DNA of 64,000 nucleotides from Neodiprion pinetum. Taxonomy: Eukaryota > Arthropoda > Insecta > Hymenoptera > Diprionidae. Position numbers and translations under genes: made by a program. The notes beneath the pieces are model-generated. The model did not search any database. It was given only the letters and a program-made list of their open reading frames with translations, and was not told the origin of the DNA. This document shows, piece by piece, positions 10,974 through 21,946 of this stretch; the first letter of the stretch is position 1; each line of letters starts with the position of its first letter. The stretch lies in NCBI RefSeq assembly GCF_021155775.2, contig NC_060236.1, positions 15,488,519 through 15,552,518 of the forward strand, in the 5' to 3' direction.

Positions 10974-13318
10974 ATGGGAGATCGACTTCGTTATAAAGGA
11001 CGTTTTATAAAAAAAAAAGTGCTGGATAAAAAAATCAAAATAGCGAGTAGTTTACAAGCGAAAAAAGAAGCAGCAAATAAACCTGTTGAGTTTAACCTCT
11101 TGGAGGGTCCTCGTCTGGTAGAATTGAGAGAATTATGCAAAAACTTGAGATGCTGTCAATGGACTAACGTACTCTCTCTCGATGATACAGTGGATGAAAC
11201 ACGTTCAGGGTTAGATTCTATCCTGAGGGTCAAATGTATGAAATGTAATGCTATAACACGAGTATCAACTGGAAAATCTCATGCTGTCCACAATAATAAA
11301 AATGTTAACATTCTGATACCACCACGGGCGTAGTACTCGGTAAGTTTATTAAACATACATTAGTTATTAATATTTTATTGAAACATGATAAGTCATTAAA
11401 TTGTATGATTACTCGAAAGAAAATAAAATTTAATCATTGTGAGTAAATGAAATACTGATTTTTACGTATTTATCATAGGTGCTGTACATGCTGGCTATGG
11501 CTGCGCTGGACTGAACAAAATATTGGCTTGTTCAAATATGCCTGGAATTTCTACGAAAATGTTTAAGAGGTATGAAAGAGAAATTGGCCCTGCAATTGAA
11601 AAGGCTGCCCAGGAAAGCTGTAGGAAAGCTGCTGAAGAAGAACGGCAACTAGTGATTGATAACGTCGAAAAATTGTGTGAATTTTTGTAAGTTTTATTTG
11701 GTTTTCCACAACAATGCTACGTCAATTTTTTTGGAATTACCTCTATCACTTAGAAAAATACTTTTTTATACATATACTTATTGATGTCGGAAGTGCGAAT
11801 ATTCTGCGAATATTTTAACAGGCACTGATGTAATCTTATTATATCTGTATCTGTGAAAATATTCGTGGAATGTGCCAAACGACACTTATATTAATATATA
11901 TGTATATAAATAATGATTTGGAGATAATTGTTAAATTTACATACATTTGAATTTTTACTTCCACCTTGAATTTTAAAATTTTGGTATAATAATGATTTAT
12001 AATTGTACATATTTTACAAGATTGTTTTTTTCTTATACATCCAGAACGAGGTGTTCTTCAAAAATGTGTTGACTTTTTCATCAATTATTTTGTGACAAAC
12101 TATATACATATATATAAATATACACATCGATTGTTTATACATAAATCAATAAATACTAAAAATATTGGAAGGTAAACCTTCATTTTTCCTGTATTATGTC
12201 ATCCCTAGCTTTTCTTTTTTTGTTTTACTAGGCCACAAGAAATAGCAGAAGATATTTATCCGCATCACATGAGTTTAATTTCGGCTGGAAAGAACATCGA
12301 CGAAAATAACAACAAAAATTCAAAATTAGACTCAGCTGTCGGAGAAGTTGTCAACATTATTGTGTCCTACGACATGGGATGGAGTAAGCGAGGGAATGGA
12401 AGAAGTTACGACAGTCTGAACGGTTATGGCACTATTATTGGGTTTTTGAGTGGAAAAATTTTGGATTACGCTGATCGGATTCGAAAATGTAAGTACTGTG
12501 ATCAAGGTAAAAGCAAGGATGACGACGACTATAGAAAAAATTTTGAGGGCAGTGCTAAAGTGATGGAGGCAGATACTGGAGCAGCATTAATAAATGACAG
12601 TAAGATTCTTAAAGAATATAATCTTGCTGCTCGAGTATTAATTGGCGATGAGGACAGTTCGACGATTGCGGCGGTATGTCGAGGAAATCCAGAAAATGTT
12701 CACAAGCTTTGTGATAGAAATCATTTGAAAAAAAATTTCGGTAAGGATTTATACAAACTAGCTAATTACAAAGAAATGAAAAAAAAAGGTAGCATTGAAC
12801 ACATTAAAAAATGCTTTGGATATGCTATTGCTCAAAATTCCGGCAACAGTAAGAATTTAGCAAATACATTACCTAGCATTCCAGATCATTTATTTAATTG
12901 CCACGAAAATTGTGGCGCTTGGTGTAGCCGGAAAAATGGTTCTACTCGACAAAAAATCACCCTTTCAGATACTTCATTATATAATGAATTATCTGCTTCA
13001 TTTACAAAGTACGCCGCCAATGCTCAGAAATTCTCGATTGCTGAATCGAGTCAAGCGAATGAGTCGTTTAACAATATCATGGCTCACAAATCACCCAAGA
13101 ATATTTGTTACAGCCGAAGTGAATCGTCGAGTTTTCGTCTTACTAGCTCAGTGTATGTGAAAAATGATGGTGAATCATACCTCATGGAGTTTCGCAAAAC
13201 TTTGGGGCTGCCATCAGGGCAGTACACAGCTTTATATGCTAAACAATCTGATCTCAAGCGGGAAAAACGATCTGAAACTGCTAAATTACCGGATGCTAAA
13301 AAACGAAGGATTTCTTAG
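10974..13318 (+). pseudogene. Mutator-like transposase, three exons, frameshifted
   Basis: Exon 1 starts at ATG 10974 and has a basic N-terminus, then CCQWTNVLSLDD and CMKCNAITRV (a paired-cysteine region). A gtaagt donor lies at 11340 and an acceptor at 11477-11478. Exon 2 (11479-11686) reads AVHAGYGCAGLNKIL, and its phase-2 donor matches the acceptor at 12230-12231. Exon 3 (12232-13318) carries the catalytic core: SYDMGWSKRGNGRSYDSLNG, CKYCDQG and a C-terminal basic tail. A one-base frame change just before intron 1 puts a TAG at 11331-11333, and another shift near 13310 ends the frame. The splice phases otherwise fit, so the gene structure is believable. It is continuous in meaning with the exonuclease that follows. 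Confidence 0.7.
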
Positions 13319-13380
13319 CCGAAGAACGCGAGAAGTTGAAGAAAAAAAATGAAAGCACAAAAGGTATATAATATCAGCCG

Positions 13381-14304
13381 AATTTCGGTTTTTCCGAGTC
13401 ATGTGAGGCTTCCATAGACTTTGATAACTCACAATTGGAAGGCACTGAGATTAAAATAACACCTAAAACCTGTAATCTAGTATATTTTGATTTAGAAACG
13501 TCTGGTTTTAGCAAATCGGACGAAATTCTACAAATTGCGGCATCGTGTGAAGGTCGAGCGTTTAGTGTTTACATAAATCCAACAAAGCACATTGATGAAA
13601 AGGCTTCTGTCCATACTGGACTAAAGAATATAAAAGGTGATTTATACTTAAGGGGAACCAAAGTTTTGTCTGTTCCGCTGAAGGATGCGCTTCAAGGCTT
13701 TCGACAATTTTTAAGCCTATCATGTAAACCATGTTTACTTGTTGCGCATAACGTGAATTTTGATAAATCGCATTTACTCCGTGCAATTTTAAAATGCTCT
13801 ATGGTGCAAAGTTTTAATAAAATTACTGGGTTTTCTGACTCATTGCCTTTGTTTAAAAAACATTTTGTCACTAAAAAAATTCCAGGTGAATTTAAACTTT
13901 CAACACTAGCTGGTGAACATTTGAATGTCAAGTTAGATGATCAATTTCATGAAGCAATGTATGATGTAAATATCTTAGAGCAGTTAATCGCATTAACTGA
14001 TGAAAATCATTTATTTTCAAATTCTAAATCCTACAGAACATGTTTAAATCATCTGACTAAATTAAAAATGACTGCCACTGCAATGATAGATTTGTCTCCT
14101 TTAAAAGGCGTAGTGTCAGATCATATTTTCAAAAAAATGGCCTCTGAAGGTATAAAATATAATCATTTAGTAACAAAATATCAAAGTGAGGGAACTGAAA
14201 AGTTTATGCAATACTTAAAAAGTCCTGGTTGTGATAAAAAGGCAAGAGTTTCCAAAAATAAAAGAGTTCTTGATAAGTTAGTTAAGTTTTTCGAAAAAAA
14301 ATAA
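13381..14304 (+). pseudogene. DEDDh 3'-5' exonuclease domain of the transposase gene
   Basis: The open frame begins near 13363, well before the first listed start, and reads PNFGF, a motif I associate with the region just after the Mutator-like core. The nuclease core shows FDLETSGF (catalytic Asp and Glu, residues 19 and 21 counting from 13435), AHNVNFD (Asn 106, Asp 110) and HEAMYD (His 172, Asp 177), the three Exo motifs of the DnaQ/RNase T fold. All catalytic residues are present. It follows the transposase core without a promoter or ATG context, and frame remnants between 13300 and 13380 bridge the two. I infer that the ancestral product was one transposase-exonuclease polyprotein. Confidence 0.75.
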
Positions 14305-15330
14305 TGCTATTTGTATCGAATAATGTATTTTTTTAATATATTGCTCAAAAATATTTATTATGAATGAATATTTTAATAGACAAATATTATTTATCACTGA
14401 AGTTTTGTTGTATACTTCGTTATAGATATTTCGTTTAATATATTCTATATTTGATATGATTGTCATAAATAAATTGATAAAACTTTATAAAAAATGTTTT
14501 TTTTATATAATTATTATTTCTACTAATTATTAGTATCCAATGAAAAATTATTATTACTTTATTATGTCTTTAACCGTTTCGTATTTTCGCGCTCATTTTT
14601 ATGCTCCGCCATTTCACCCGTTCCAACGTTGCCGTTTCGTTTACTCGTGACTGTTTCTCATATCCCCTCCACTAAACGTAATCATTTAAATATGTGATTC
14701 ATTTTGATTTATTATTTAAAGGACGAGGTAAATAATTTTCATCTTTTTTTCAATTGCTGAAAATATATTTATTGAGAAAAATAGTTCTTAGCGAGTCCGC
14801 CTTTATGGGTTTCGCTCTTCTCCCAATCTCGGGCTTGAGGGCTTCGGCCAATCAAAAGCAGGCGTCGGGATGGAACTTTCTAGAAGCGCGACAACCTGTT
14901 TCTTATGAAGAAGCCTTGGCGTCAAGTCCGCCCGAACGACGCACGAGTCAGTTCGCTCAGAGAAATAAAAGAGAGAGGCAAATCCAAGTTCCAGATCTAA
15001 GCTATATTTTCTTTGTTATTTTTTTTGTTAAACAAGCAGCTAAAGATAGTATATTTCAGTTTTTCTAAAGATAGTTTATTTTCAGTTTTCTCGATAAAGA
15101 CTTTTTTTCTTTTTTCAAATAAACCAGTGCGCGTTGTGTCACCGAAATAAAGACAAAAAAAAAACATTATCTCTATCTCTCTCATCCTTCCACGACTAAT
15201 CATAGAGGAAACAATTGAAAAACTCAATAATATTTTTCTTCGTTGTATTAATTTTTTGTGAGAACGGTAAAATTCCTTCAAGGAAAAAAAAATGAACTGA
15301 TGAATAAGAATTCTCGACCTCGTATGTAAT
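14305..15330. other. AT-rich flank with a GC-richer patch at 14780-15000
   Basis: 14305-14760 is AT-rich with no coding trace. 14780-15000 is richer in GC, has a heat-shock-element-like TTCTAGAA and an ATAAAAG box near 14968, followed by AATAAA signals at 15118 and 15147. This resembles a promoter plus terminator, as in a solo LTR, but I found no second copy or terminal TG/CA ends to prove it. A 104-residue frame here (14754-15068) is not convincing as a gene. Confidence 0.3.
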
Positions 15331-15383
15331 ATATTATAGATTCTTGGTGATCGGTCAATTAAGAAAACGTAATTTTAGTTAAC

Positions 15384-15412
15384 GTTTCGACCCGGATATG
15401 GGCCCTCCTCAG
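15384..15412 (-). ncRNA. Mirror copy of the hammerhead-like motif
   Basis: Same core boxes as at 18929-18957, on the minus strand in the main Penelope copy, in its 3' region downstream of the RT frame. Confidence 0.4.
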
Positions 15413-16084
15413 AACGATTTATTTTAAAAAACTGTCAAAAATAACAAAAAAAGAATTTTATAGTATAAATCATGGTACTAGAAGTAATCGGACCTAATTA
15501 TTGTAGATGTAATACTCTTAGAGCTATTAAATATTGTTGATAGTAAGACCTTATGATTAAATGAGATAAGGATGTTTTTTGGTGTTATTTACCTTTTGAA
15601 TTAAGTAAGTGTAATAAGATGTAGTCGAATTCACAATTACAATTGGTGGAAACAGTGTTCTTTTGAGTGACGGTAGACAATGTCAATCTTCAAGTTATTT
15701 TATATGTGAGAGTTAAAAGTTGGTAGTCATTAATTAAAAAGATTAAAGAAGTATGTTTCTTCACAGTCAGTATGTCATAGTGTTAAAAGGTAATTAAAGA
15801 AGGTCGTTTTAGCAATGAAATTAATTCACAGGTGTCAATTAAGTGGAGGTAAGCTCTTTATAATTAAGTTCTACATGTCTAACGAAAGATTGTTGGTTGA
15901 ACCAATTGGATCAACAGGTGAATAACGACTGATGGGAGAAAACAATATAATCCAGAGTGAAGGTGAACCTATTATAAACAATTATACAAAAAAAACAATA
16001 AATATTTTGTAAGAAAAGTTATGTAGAAAGGACTGTAAATGGAGACGAGATAATTTTTTAAAAAAAAAATAAAAATAGTTAAGG

Positions 16085-17803
16085 TTAAACAATATTTGTT
16101 GTGTGGGCAGAGATTAGAGGTTTGTAAATATTGCTTAAATGTTCAACGTCTTGTCTGAGATTAACGGAATTGGTGTGACCTACAATGTTGCACATTTCTA
16201 ATAACAGTCTTCTATAGTAATTGTTTTCTTCACAAAGGATGTTTGTGTTGTCGTAATTAAATGTGTGCTGTTTATCGATACTATGTTTCGTTAGAGCTGT
16301 GTGCCGTTCTTCAATCTCATGTATGTTGCGTTGGTGTTCCCTAATTCTAGTATTGAGATGTCGACCCGTTTGACCTATGTAGACTTGATTGCAGTCATTG
16401 CATGGTATTTTATACACGACATTAGATCGTTTGCCTATGGGGATCTTGTCTTTGCCTGTATCAAAAACTAGTTGTAGGTCTTTTGAATTTTTTCCAACAA
16501 ACTTTACATTATATTTAGCGAATAAACGATTAAGTGACTCAAATAGGCCGGCTACACATGGAATGGGGATGTATGTAGTAGCAGGTCTATTGTTATCTTC
16601 AACGGAAGCAGAGTCAATATTGTGGTCAAGTATGTTGTTGATGTAGGAGCGTCTCTTATTAATTTGTTGTTGTAATAGGCCATGAGGGTAATCATTCGAT
16701 CTTAGTACATTGTATATGAGCGCCAGGTTTTTTTCCTGGAACTCTGTACTAGCTAGTTTGATAGCTCTGTCAACAAGGTTACAGATGATGCCTATTTTGA
16801 AGGACAAAGGATGGTGAGAGTTAAAATTCAAGTATCTTTGTGACCATATTTTTTTATGAAACCAATCTGTCTTAATATTATTATTGCTGTGTATCAGCAA
16901 TACGTCTAGGAAACTGATGGCATTATTTTCTTCTGTTTCGATAGTAAATTGTATTCTAGGATGGTACCCGTTAAAAATATTAAGAATGTGATGTATTTTT
17001 TCATTTGGAACAGCAGTAAGAATATCATCCACGTATCGAAAGTAGAACGGTAAATTAAAACCTAGATCGTTTATGCAAGAAGTTTCCAGGTCTTCCATGA
17101 CGAGGTCTGACAGGATTGGGGAAAGAGGAGATCCCATAGGCAAACCAAATTGTTGTGCATAAGTCTCGTTATTAAATTTAAAAATTGCGGAGTCAAAACA
17201 TATTATTAAGGCTTTTTCAAGTTCACTAAGGGGAATTGGGATCTTATTTTCTAAAGAATCCCAACGGTTGTTTATTGCACGCAAAGCGAGATCTGTAGGA
17301 ACGTTAGTAAACAGTGAAATTACATCTAAAGATATTAACGTGTAATTGTCCGGGATAATCAATGTCTTAATTTTATCAACTAATAAAAAACTATCCTTAA
17401 CTCTCGAGATGGGAGGTTTGATATTGGTGGTGAGCCATGAATTGATAGTTTTGGCTAAGGTATAGGTCGGGCTATTAACAAATGAGACTATTATTCTTAA
17501 AGGGACATCCTCTTTGTGGATTTTTGGAAGCCCATATGCGCGTGGAGGAACACTATTGTACGTAGAAATATTTCGATGTAGATTTTTAGTTATAAATTTA
17601 GAGGTAAACCAATTAAAAGAGAGCTTATTCACCCTATTTTGTAAGGAGTTACACAAATCATATCTAGTAATTCTATACGTAGTAGTGTCAGAAAGCTGCT
17701 GTCTCATTTTTTCATTATACGTGTCTCTGTACATAGCAACCGACGTATTACCTTTGTCAGCTTTTAGAATCATGATTTCAGGATTATTTTTTTTTAAAAT
17801 CAT
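16085..17803 (-). CDS. Penelope-like reverse transcriptase with GIY-YIG endonuclease
   Basis: 572 residues from the first Met, with the frame still open upstream to the truncation at 17860, so the protein is 5'-truncated. Order: MILKADKGNTSVAM (conserved PLE N-terminal box), RT fingers (PRAYGLPKIHKED), motif A region LISLDVISLFTNVP, QQFGLPMGSPLSPILSDL (motif B), FRYVDDILTAV (catalytic YVDD). The C-terminal GIY-YIG nuclease shows NVVYKIPCNDCNQVYIGQTGR and the conserved Arg of RIREH. RT copies the RNA, and the endonuclease nicks the target. All visible catalytic residues are intact and there are no internal stops. The family is otherwise 700-850 residues. Confidence 0.9.
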   Translation of the reverse strand: MILKKNNPEIMILKADKGNTSVAMYRDTYNEKMRQQLSDTTTYRITRYDLCNSLQNRVNKLSFNWFTSKFITKNLHRNISTYNSVPPRAYGLPKIHKEDVPLRIIVSFVNSPTYTLAKTINSWLTTNIKPPISRVKDSFLLVDKIKTLIIPDNYTLISLDVISLFTNVPTDLALRAINNRWDSLENKIPIPLSELEKALIICFDSAIFKFNNETYAQQFGLPMGSPLSPILSDLVMEDLETSCINDLGFNLPFYFRYVDDILTAVPNEKIHHILNIFNGYHPRIQFTIETEENNAISFLDVLLIHSNNNIKTDWFHKKIWSQRYLNFNSHHPLSFKIGIICNLVDRAIKLASTEFQEKNLALIYNVLRSNDYPHGLLQQQINKRRSYINNILDHNIDSASVEDNNRPATTYIPIPCVAGLFESLNRLFAKYNVKFVGKNSKDLQLVFDTGKDKIPIGKRSNVVYKIPCNDCNQVYIGQTGRHLNTRIREHQRNIHEIEERHTALTKHSIDKQHTFNYDNTNILCEENNYYRRLLLEMCNIVGHTNSVNLRQDVEHLSNIYKPLISAHTTNIV

Positions 17804-17860
17804 GGTCTCACGGATTTTTTGATCAGTGACAAAATTATTGATGTTGTTTTTGGGGTACTT

Positions 17861-18256
17861 GACCTACAACTAGTTTTTGATACAGGCAAAGACAAGATCC
17901 CCATAGGCAAACGATCTAATGTCGTGTATAAAATACCATGCAATGACTGCAATCAAGTCTACATAGGTCAAACGGGTCGACATCTCAATACTAGAATTAG
18001 GGAACACCAACGCAACATACATGAGATTGAAGAACGGCACACAGCTCTAACGAAACATAGTATCGATAAACAGCACACATTTAATTACGACAACACAAAC
18101 ATCCTTTGTGAAGAAAACAATTACTATAGAAGACTGTTATTAGAAATGTGCAACATTGTAGGTCACACCAATTCCGTTAATCTCAGACAAGACGTTGAAC
18201 ATTTAAGCAATATTTACAAACCTCTAATCTCTGCCCACACAACAAATATTGTTTAA
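17861..18256 (+). pseudogene. Inverted partial copy: GIY-YIG end of the Penelope-like protein
   Basis: It repeats the last about 130 residues of the minus-strand protein without a residue change that I can see, beginning mid-domain at DLQLVFDTGKDKIP. The start codon used by an ORF caller at 17819 lies in the other copy's 5' sequence, so the 145-residue frame is a chimera created by the palindrome, not a gene. Confidence 0.85.
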
Positions 18257-18928
18257 CCTTAACTATTTTTATTTTTTTTTTAAAAAATTATCTCGTCTCC
18301 ATTTACAGTCCTTTCTACATAACTTTTCTTACAAAATATTTATTGTTTTTTTTGTATAATTGTTTATAATAGGTTCACCTTCACTCTGGATTATATTGTT
18401 TTCTCCCATCAGTCGTTATTCACCTGTTGATCCAATTGGTTCAACCAACAATCTTTCGTTAGACATGTAGAACTTAATTATAAAGAGCTTACCTCCACTT
18501 AATTGACACCTGTGAATTAATTTCATTGCTAAAACGACCTTCTTTAATTACCTTTTAACACTATGACATACTGACTGTGAAGAAACATACTTCTTTAATC
18601 TTTTTAATTAATGACTACCAACTTTTAACTCTCACATATAAAATAACTTGAAGATTGACATTGTCTACCGTCACTCAAAAGAACACTGTTTCCACCAATT
18701 GTAATTGTGAATTCGACTACATCTTATTACACTTACTTAATTCAAAAGGTAAATAACACCAAAAAACATCCTTATCTCATTTAATCATAAGGTCTTACTA
18801 TCAACAATATTTAATAGCTCTAAGAGTATTACATCTACAATAATTAGGTCCGATTACTTCTAGTACCATGATTTATACTATAAAATTCTTTTTTTGTTAT
18901 TTTTGACAGTTTTTTAAAATAAATCGTT

Positions 18929-18976
18929 CTGAGGAGGGCCCATATCCGGGTCGAAACGTTAACTAAAATTACGTTT
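18929..18976 (+). ncRNA. Hammerhead-ribozyme-like motif in the Penelope arm
   Basis: CTGAGGA at 18929-18935 fits the hammerhead core CUGANGA, and GAAAC at 18953-18957 fits the second core box. Between them GGCCC can pair with GGGTC, leaving one extra G next to the core. Beyond, AAACGT can pair with ACGTTT as stem III. Hammerhead ribozymes are known from the terminal repeats of Penelope-like elements. The extra G makes activity uncertain. Confidence 0.4.
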
Positions 18977-19010
18977 TCTTAATTGACCGATCACCAAGAA
19001 TCTATAATAT

Positions 19011-20011
19011 AAAAAAAAATAAAAACTTGCCATTTTCCCACGCTTTCCCTATGCTACATATCATTTGCTACACAAAAAACATCATTTTTAATTGCAAATA
19101 TCTCCTGTTAGACGAGGTAAATCGTCTCCTAATTTTAACAGCGTATATATTAAGCATTCAACTACTTATATTCCAAGTTTGAAAGATTTCTTGAAATTTA
19201 GCTTGCGCGACCGTACTACCTTAATGATCAAATCAAGACAAAAGTACGAACAAAACTTATTTTTAATATCGACGGTTAATATTTATTAGGTTAGCTAACT
19301 GCTTGCTACCAACTAGTGAACAATTTGAAGCAACAGGTCTGATGGTTTTTCGTCGGAGATAAAATGGTGGTATTACCAACATTAAATAACAGTGCCATTT
19401 TATGGCTGCCGAACGAACTGATAATTGAGAAGGAACGTTTATATTCTCTAAAGTGTAGTTTTATTATAAGTATGCAAAACCATAGTTTATAATTAATTTT
19501 CGAATAATAAAGTATTGTAATAAAAACAAATTGTTTCCATATTACTGTTTTGAATATCTGCACTTACAAAGTAATCGAATAAGTTTTGTTTCTGTTATTT
19601 CAAGGGTAAGAACATTGAAATAAATCGGTTTTTTATTATTATCAATATGGCGTATCTTTTCGATCAATTTGTGGATTTGAGAGGTTATTGTGTATCGAAA
19701 AAGTTATTTAAAAAAATTAGTTTCAAAATCGTACGAAAACGTTATCATGGAGAAACAAAATAATTTTGAGAAAAATCGCCTGTTTCAAATGGTTATTATG
19801 AAGATTATGAGTTGTTGTTTTTCTTGATTATAGCCTTTATACATATAGTTCCGTGATGTGACCAAATTTCATTCTAATCGGTAAAGCCGTTTTTGAGAAA
19901 GAAAATTTTTGTGATTTTCTGTTATTTTCGATTTATTCCTAAACCAAGGTAGATAAAAATCAAACTTGCAAGATCAACGTATCTTATTAGTACCGACATA
20001 GCCTGAAATGA
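19011..20011. other. AT-rich intergenic, nothing recognised
   Basis: No coding trace, repeat pair or motif that I can support. Short frames at 19092-19289 and 19306-19563 have no protein-like features. Confidence 0.5.
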
Positions 20012-20068
20012 TGATCCAAATATCCTTCTGGGGCCGATTCACTATGCTTATCATCCTATGGCCTTTAG
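20012..20068. repeat. Right member of a distant inverted pair (with 10413-10473)
   Basis: Contains TCTGGGGCCGATTCACTATG, the complement of the sequence at 10.4 kb. See the left member. Confidence 0.5.
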
Positions 20069-20080
20069 ACACAATATTCT

Positions 20081-20590
20081 TTGAATTACAAACAAAAAAA
20101 AAAATATCGATTCTTTGAAAAATTTACTCAGATATGGAGAGTGAGATATCTTCACAAGCTGGAAAAAGTTCAATGCTCTTTCTTTGCAAGGGAGCTACCC
20201 CAAAGTACACCAAACCATGCGATTAGGATTAGACTTGGAAGATATCGGTTATCGGTGGAGATCCTAAAACTTGCTTTGAATATGCTTGAGAAGATACTTG
20301 CCATGTCAGATTACAGATACTCTAAAATTTGTTTCTTGCGATAAAAAGAACTAAGAGATAGAAGCTCGAATAACGTTAAATATAACTGGGAACGCAGATT
20401 AGAAGAATGTTTTTCTGAGCAAGTATCAAAAGGGATGTATAGAACCTCTTACTTTGCAATCTTCGTAAGAAAACAAAGAAAAAATTATTGGCACGTATGG
20501 ACAATACTTGTATAAACAAGATGTACAAATATGTATTGAATCGAATGCCTTGGTCTTTCATCCACAAATTGTTTTCATCAGGGTACACAG
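20081..20590 (+). pseudogene. Non-LTR RT C-terminal fragment
   Basis: The frame reads LEKVQCSFFARELPQSTPNH and RIRLGRYRLSVEILKLALNM, then after a stop at 20342 KYNWERRLEECFSE. This matches the region after the RT thumb in several LINE clades (first residues of the conserved pattern: vQ..f...llglp..t.N.a...e.G..pl...i...al.). It is cut by the minisatellite element on the right. The clade cannot be decided from this piece. Confidence 0.5.
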
Positions 20591-20599
20591 GGTTACTTA

Positions 20600-21677
20600 A
20601 CCTATGTGAAGTTGGCAACCCACTAAACGGAAAGGCATTTTTTTATATTTCAATCGATTGTACTCGGTGTGTACCTGATCGTATCATTTGTACCCGTTTG
20701 TACCAACGGTTATATCGTTTGTATTGGTTTTTACTGATGATTAAATCGGTAATACTTGTTTGTACCATCGAGAAATCGTTTGTAACCGTTTGTATCAACG
20801 GTTATATCGTTTGTACCTCATTGTACCACCGAGAAATCGTTTGTACCCGTTTGTACCAACGATTATATCGTTTGTACCTCATTGTACCACCGAAAAATCG
20901 TTTGTACCCGTTTTTACCAACGATTATATCGTTTGTACCTCATTGTACCACCGAGAAATTGTTTGTACCCGTTCGTACCAACGATTATATCGTTTGTACC
21001 TCATTGTACTACCGAGAAATCGTTTGTACCTGTTCGTACCAACGATTATATCGTTTGTACCCATTGGTACGGACGATTATATCGTTCGTACCTCATTGTA
21101 CCACCGAGAAATCGTTTGTACCCGTTTGTACCAACGATTTTATCGTTTGTACTCGTTTGTATCGATGATAAAATCGGTAATACTTTTTTGTACCATCTAG
21201 AAATCGTTGTTACTTGTTTATGCCAACGATTATATCGTTTGCACCTCATTGTACCACCGAGAAATCGTTTGTACCCATTGGTACGGATGATAATATCGTT
21301 TGTACCTCCGAGAAATCGTGTGTACCCATTTGTACCAACGATTGTATTTATTTATCCATTTATTAAGGAAATAAATCGGGAAAAAAAATTTAAATAAATT
21401 AGGGAAATTGAGGAAAAAAAAATCGAAAAAAATCGATTTTTTTTTTTCAAAATAACATCGGTACAAACGAGTACAAATGATGCTTTTCACAATAGCATCA
21501 ACGCAAAATATTTAGCTCAACATGGTTTGGGGACCAGTTTTTCTTCCCCTTATATTTTTTTCCCCCTTAAGGTACAAACGAAATTTAAGGTGGTACAATC
21601 AGGTACACACCGAGTACAATCGATTAAAATATAAAAAAATACCTTTCCGTTTAGTGGATTGCCAACTTCACATAGGT
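20600..21677. mobile_element. Foldback element with 9-bp TSD and minisatellite core
   Basis: ACCTATGTGAAGTTGGCAA at 20600 and its complement ending at 21677 begin inverted repeats of roughly 90 bp. GGTTACTTA at 20591-20599 and again at 21678-21686 is an exact 9-bp target-site duplication. 8-11 bp duplications are typical of Mutator-like (MULE) elements. Inside is a minisatellite instead of a gene. A second copy with the same left end is at 49302. Confidence 0.75.
20660..21350 (+). repeat. Minisatellite, unit about 60-65 bp
   Basis: Units built from TCGTTTGTACC, CATTGTACCACCGAGAAA and GTACCAACGATTATA repeat about ten times with drift. Three overlapping frames (up to 226 residues) run through it because the unit lacks stops; they are not genes. 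Confidence 0.8.
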
Positions 21678-21946
21678 GGTTACTTAGGGTCACGTGCATC
21701 TCTCTACTCCTTGAGAATAATTGTACAAGTGAGAACGAATTCTAGCATGTAGTCAAGATTATTAGACAACAGCAAAATATACAAATTTATTTTTTTTTTT
21801 TTTTTTTATTTGCAATTATCAGCTGCTATGTTATATAACATTAAATAATTTTGTTGAGTGATTATATGAGAAAAAGAAAAGAAAAGAGGTTGGTCAGGGT
21901 AGCAGTTGCATCCAACGATGCTCACTGCTATTGCTATTGTATTTGT

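Larger units (their letters stand above)
15331..19010. mobile_element. Penelope-like element inserted as a palindrome
   Basis: The main copy lies on the minus strand (17860 to 15331) and is 5'-truncated. A second, shorter copy on the plus strand (17861-19010) starts exactly at the truncation point. The two arms, 15331-16480 and 17861-19010, are each 1150 bp and are symmetric about a single centre with no length difference, so they are almost identical. Penelope-like elements are known for partial tandem or inverted copies at insertion. The identity suggests a young insertion. No clear target-site duplication was seen. Confidence 0.85.

Noticed and set aside
17819..18256. 145-residue GIY-YIG frame as a separate gene
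   Set aside because: It is the 3' end of the Penelope-like protein, inverted; its start lies in the other copy's sequence.
20640..21350. CRISPR-like array
   Set aside because: Units drift continuously with no constant repeat and unique spacers; this is a minisatellite in a eukaryotic element.
20488..21397. Three overlapping frames of 146-226 residues
   Set aside because: They follow the minisatellite unit, which lacks stops in several frames; the peptides repeat the unit.
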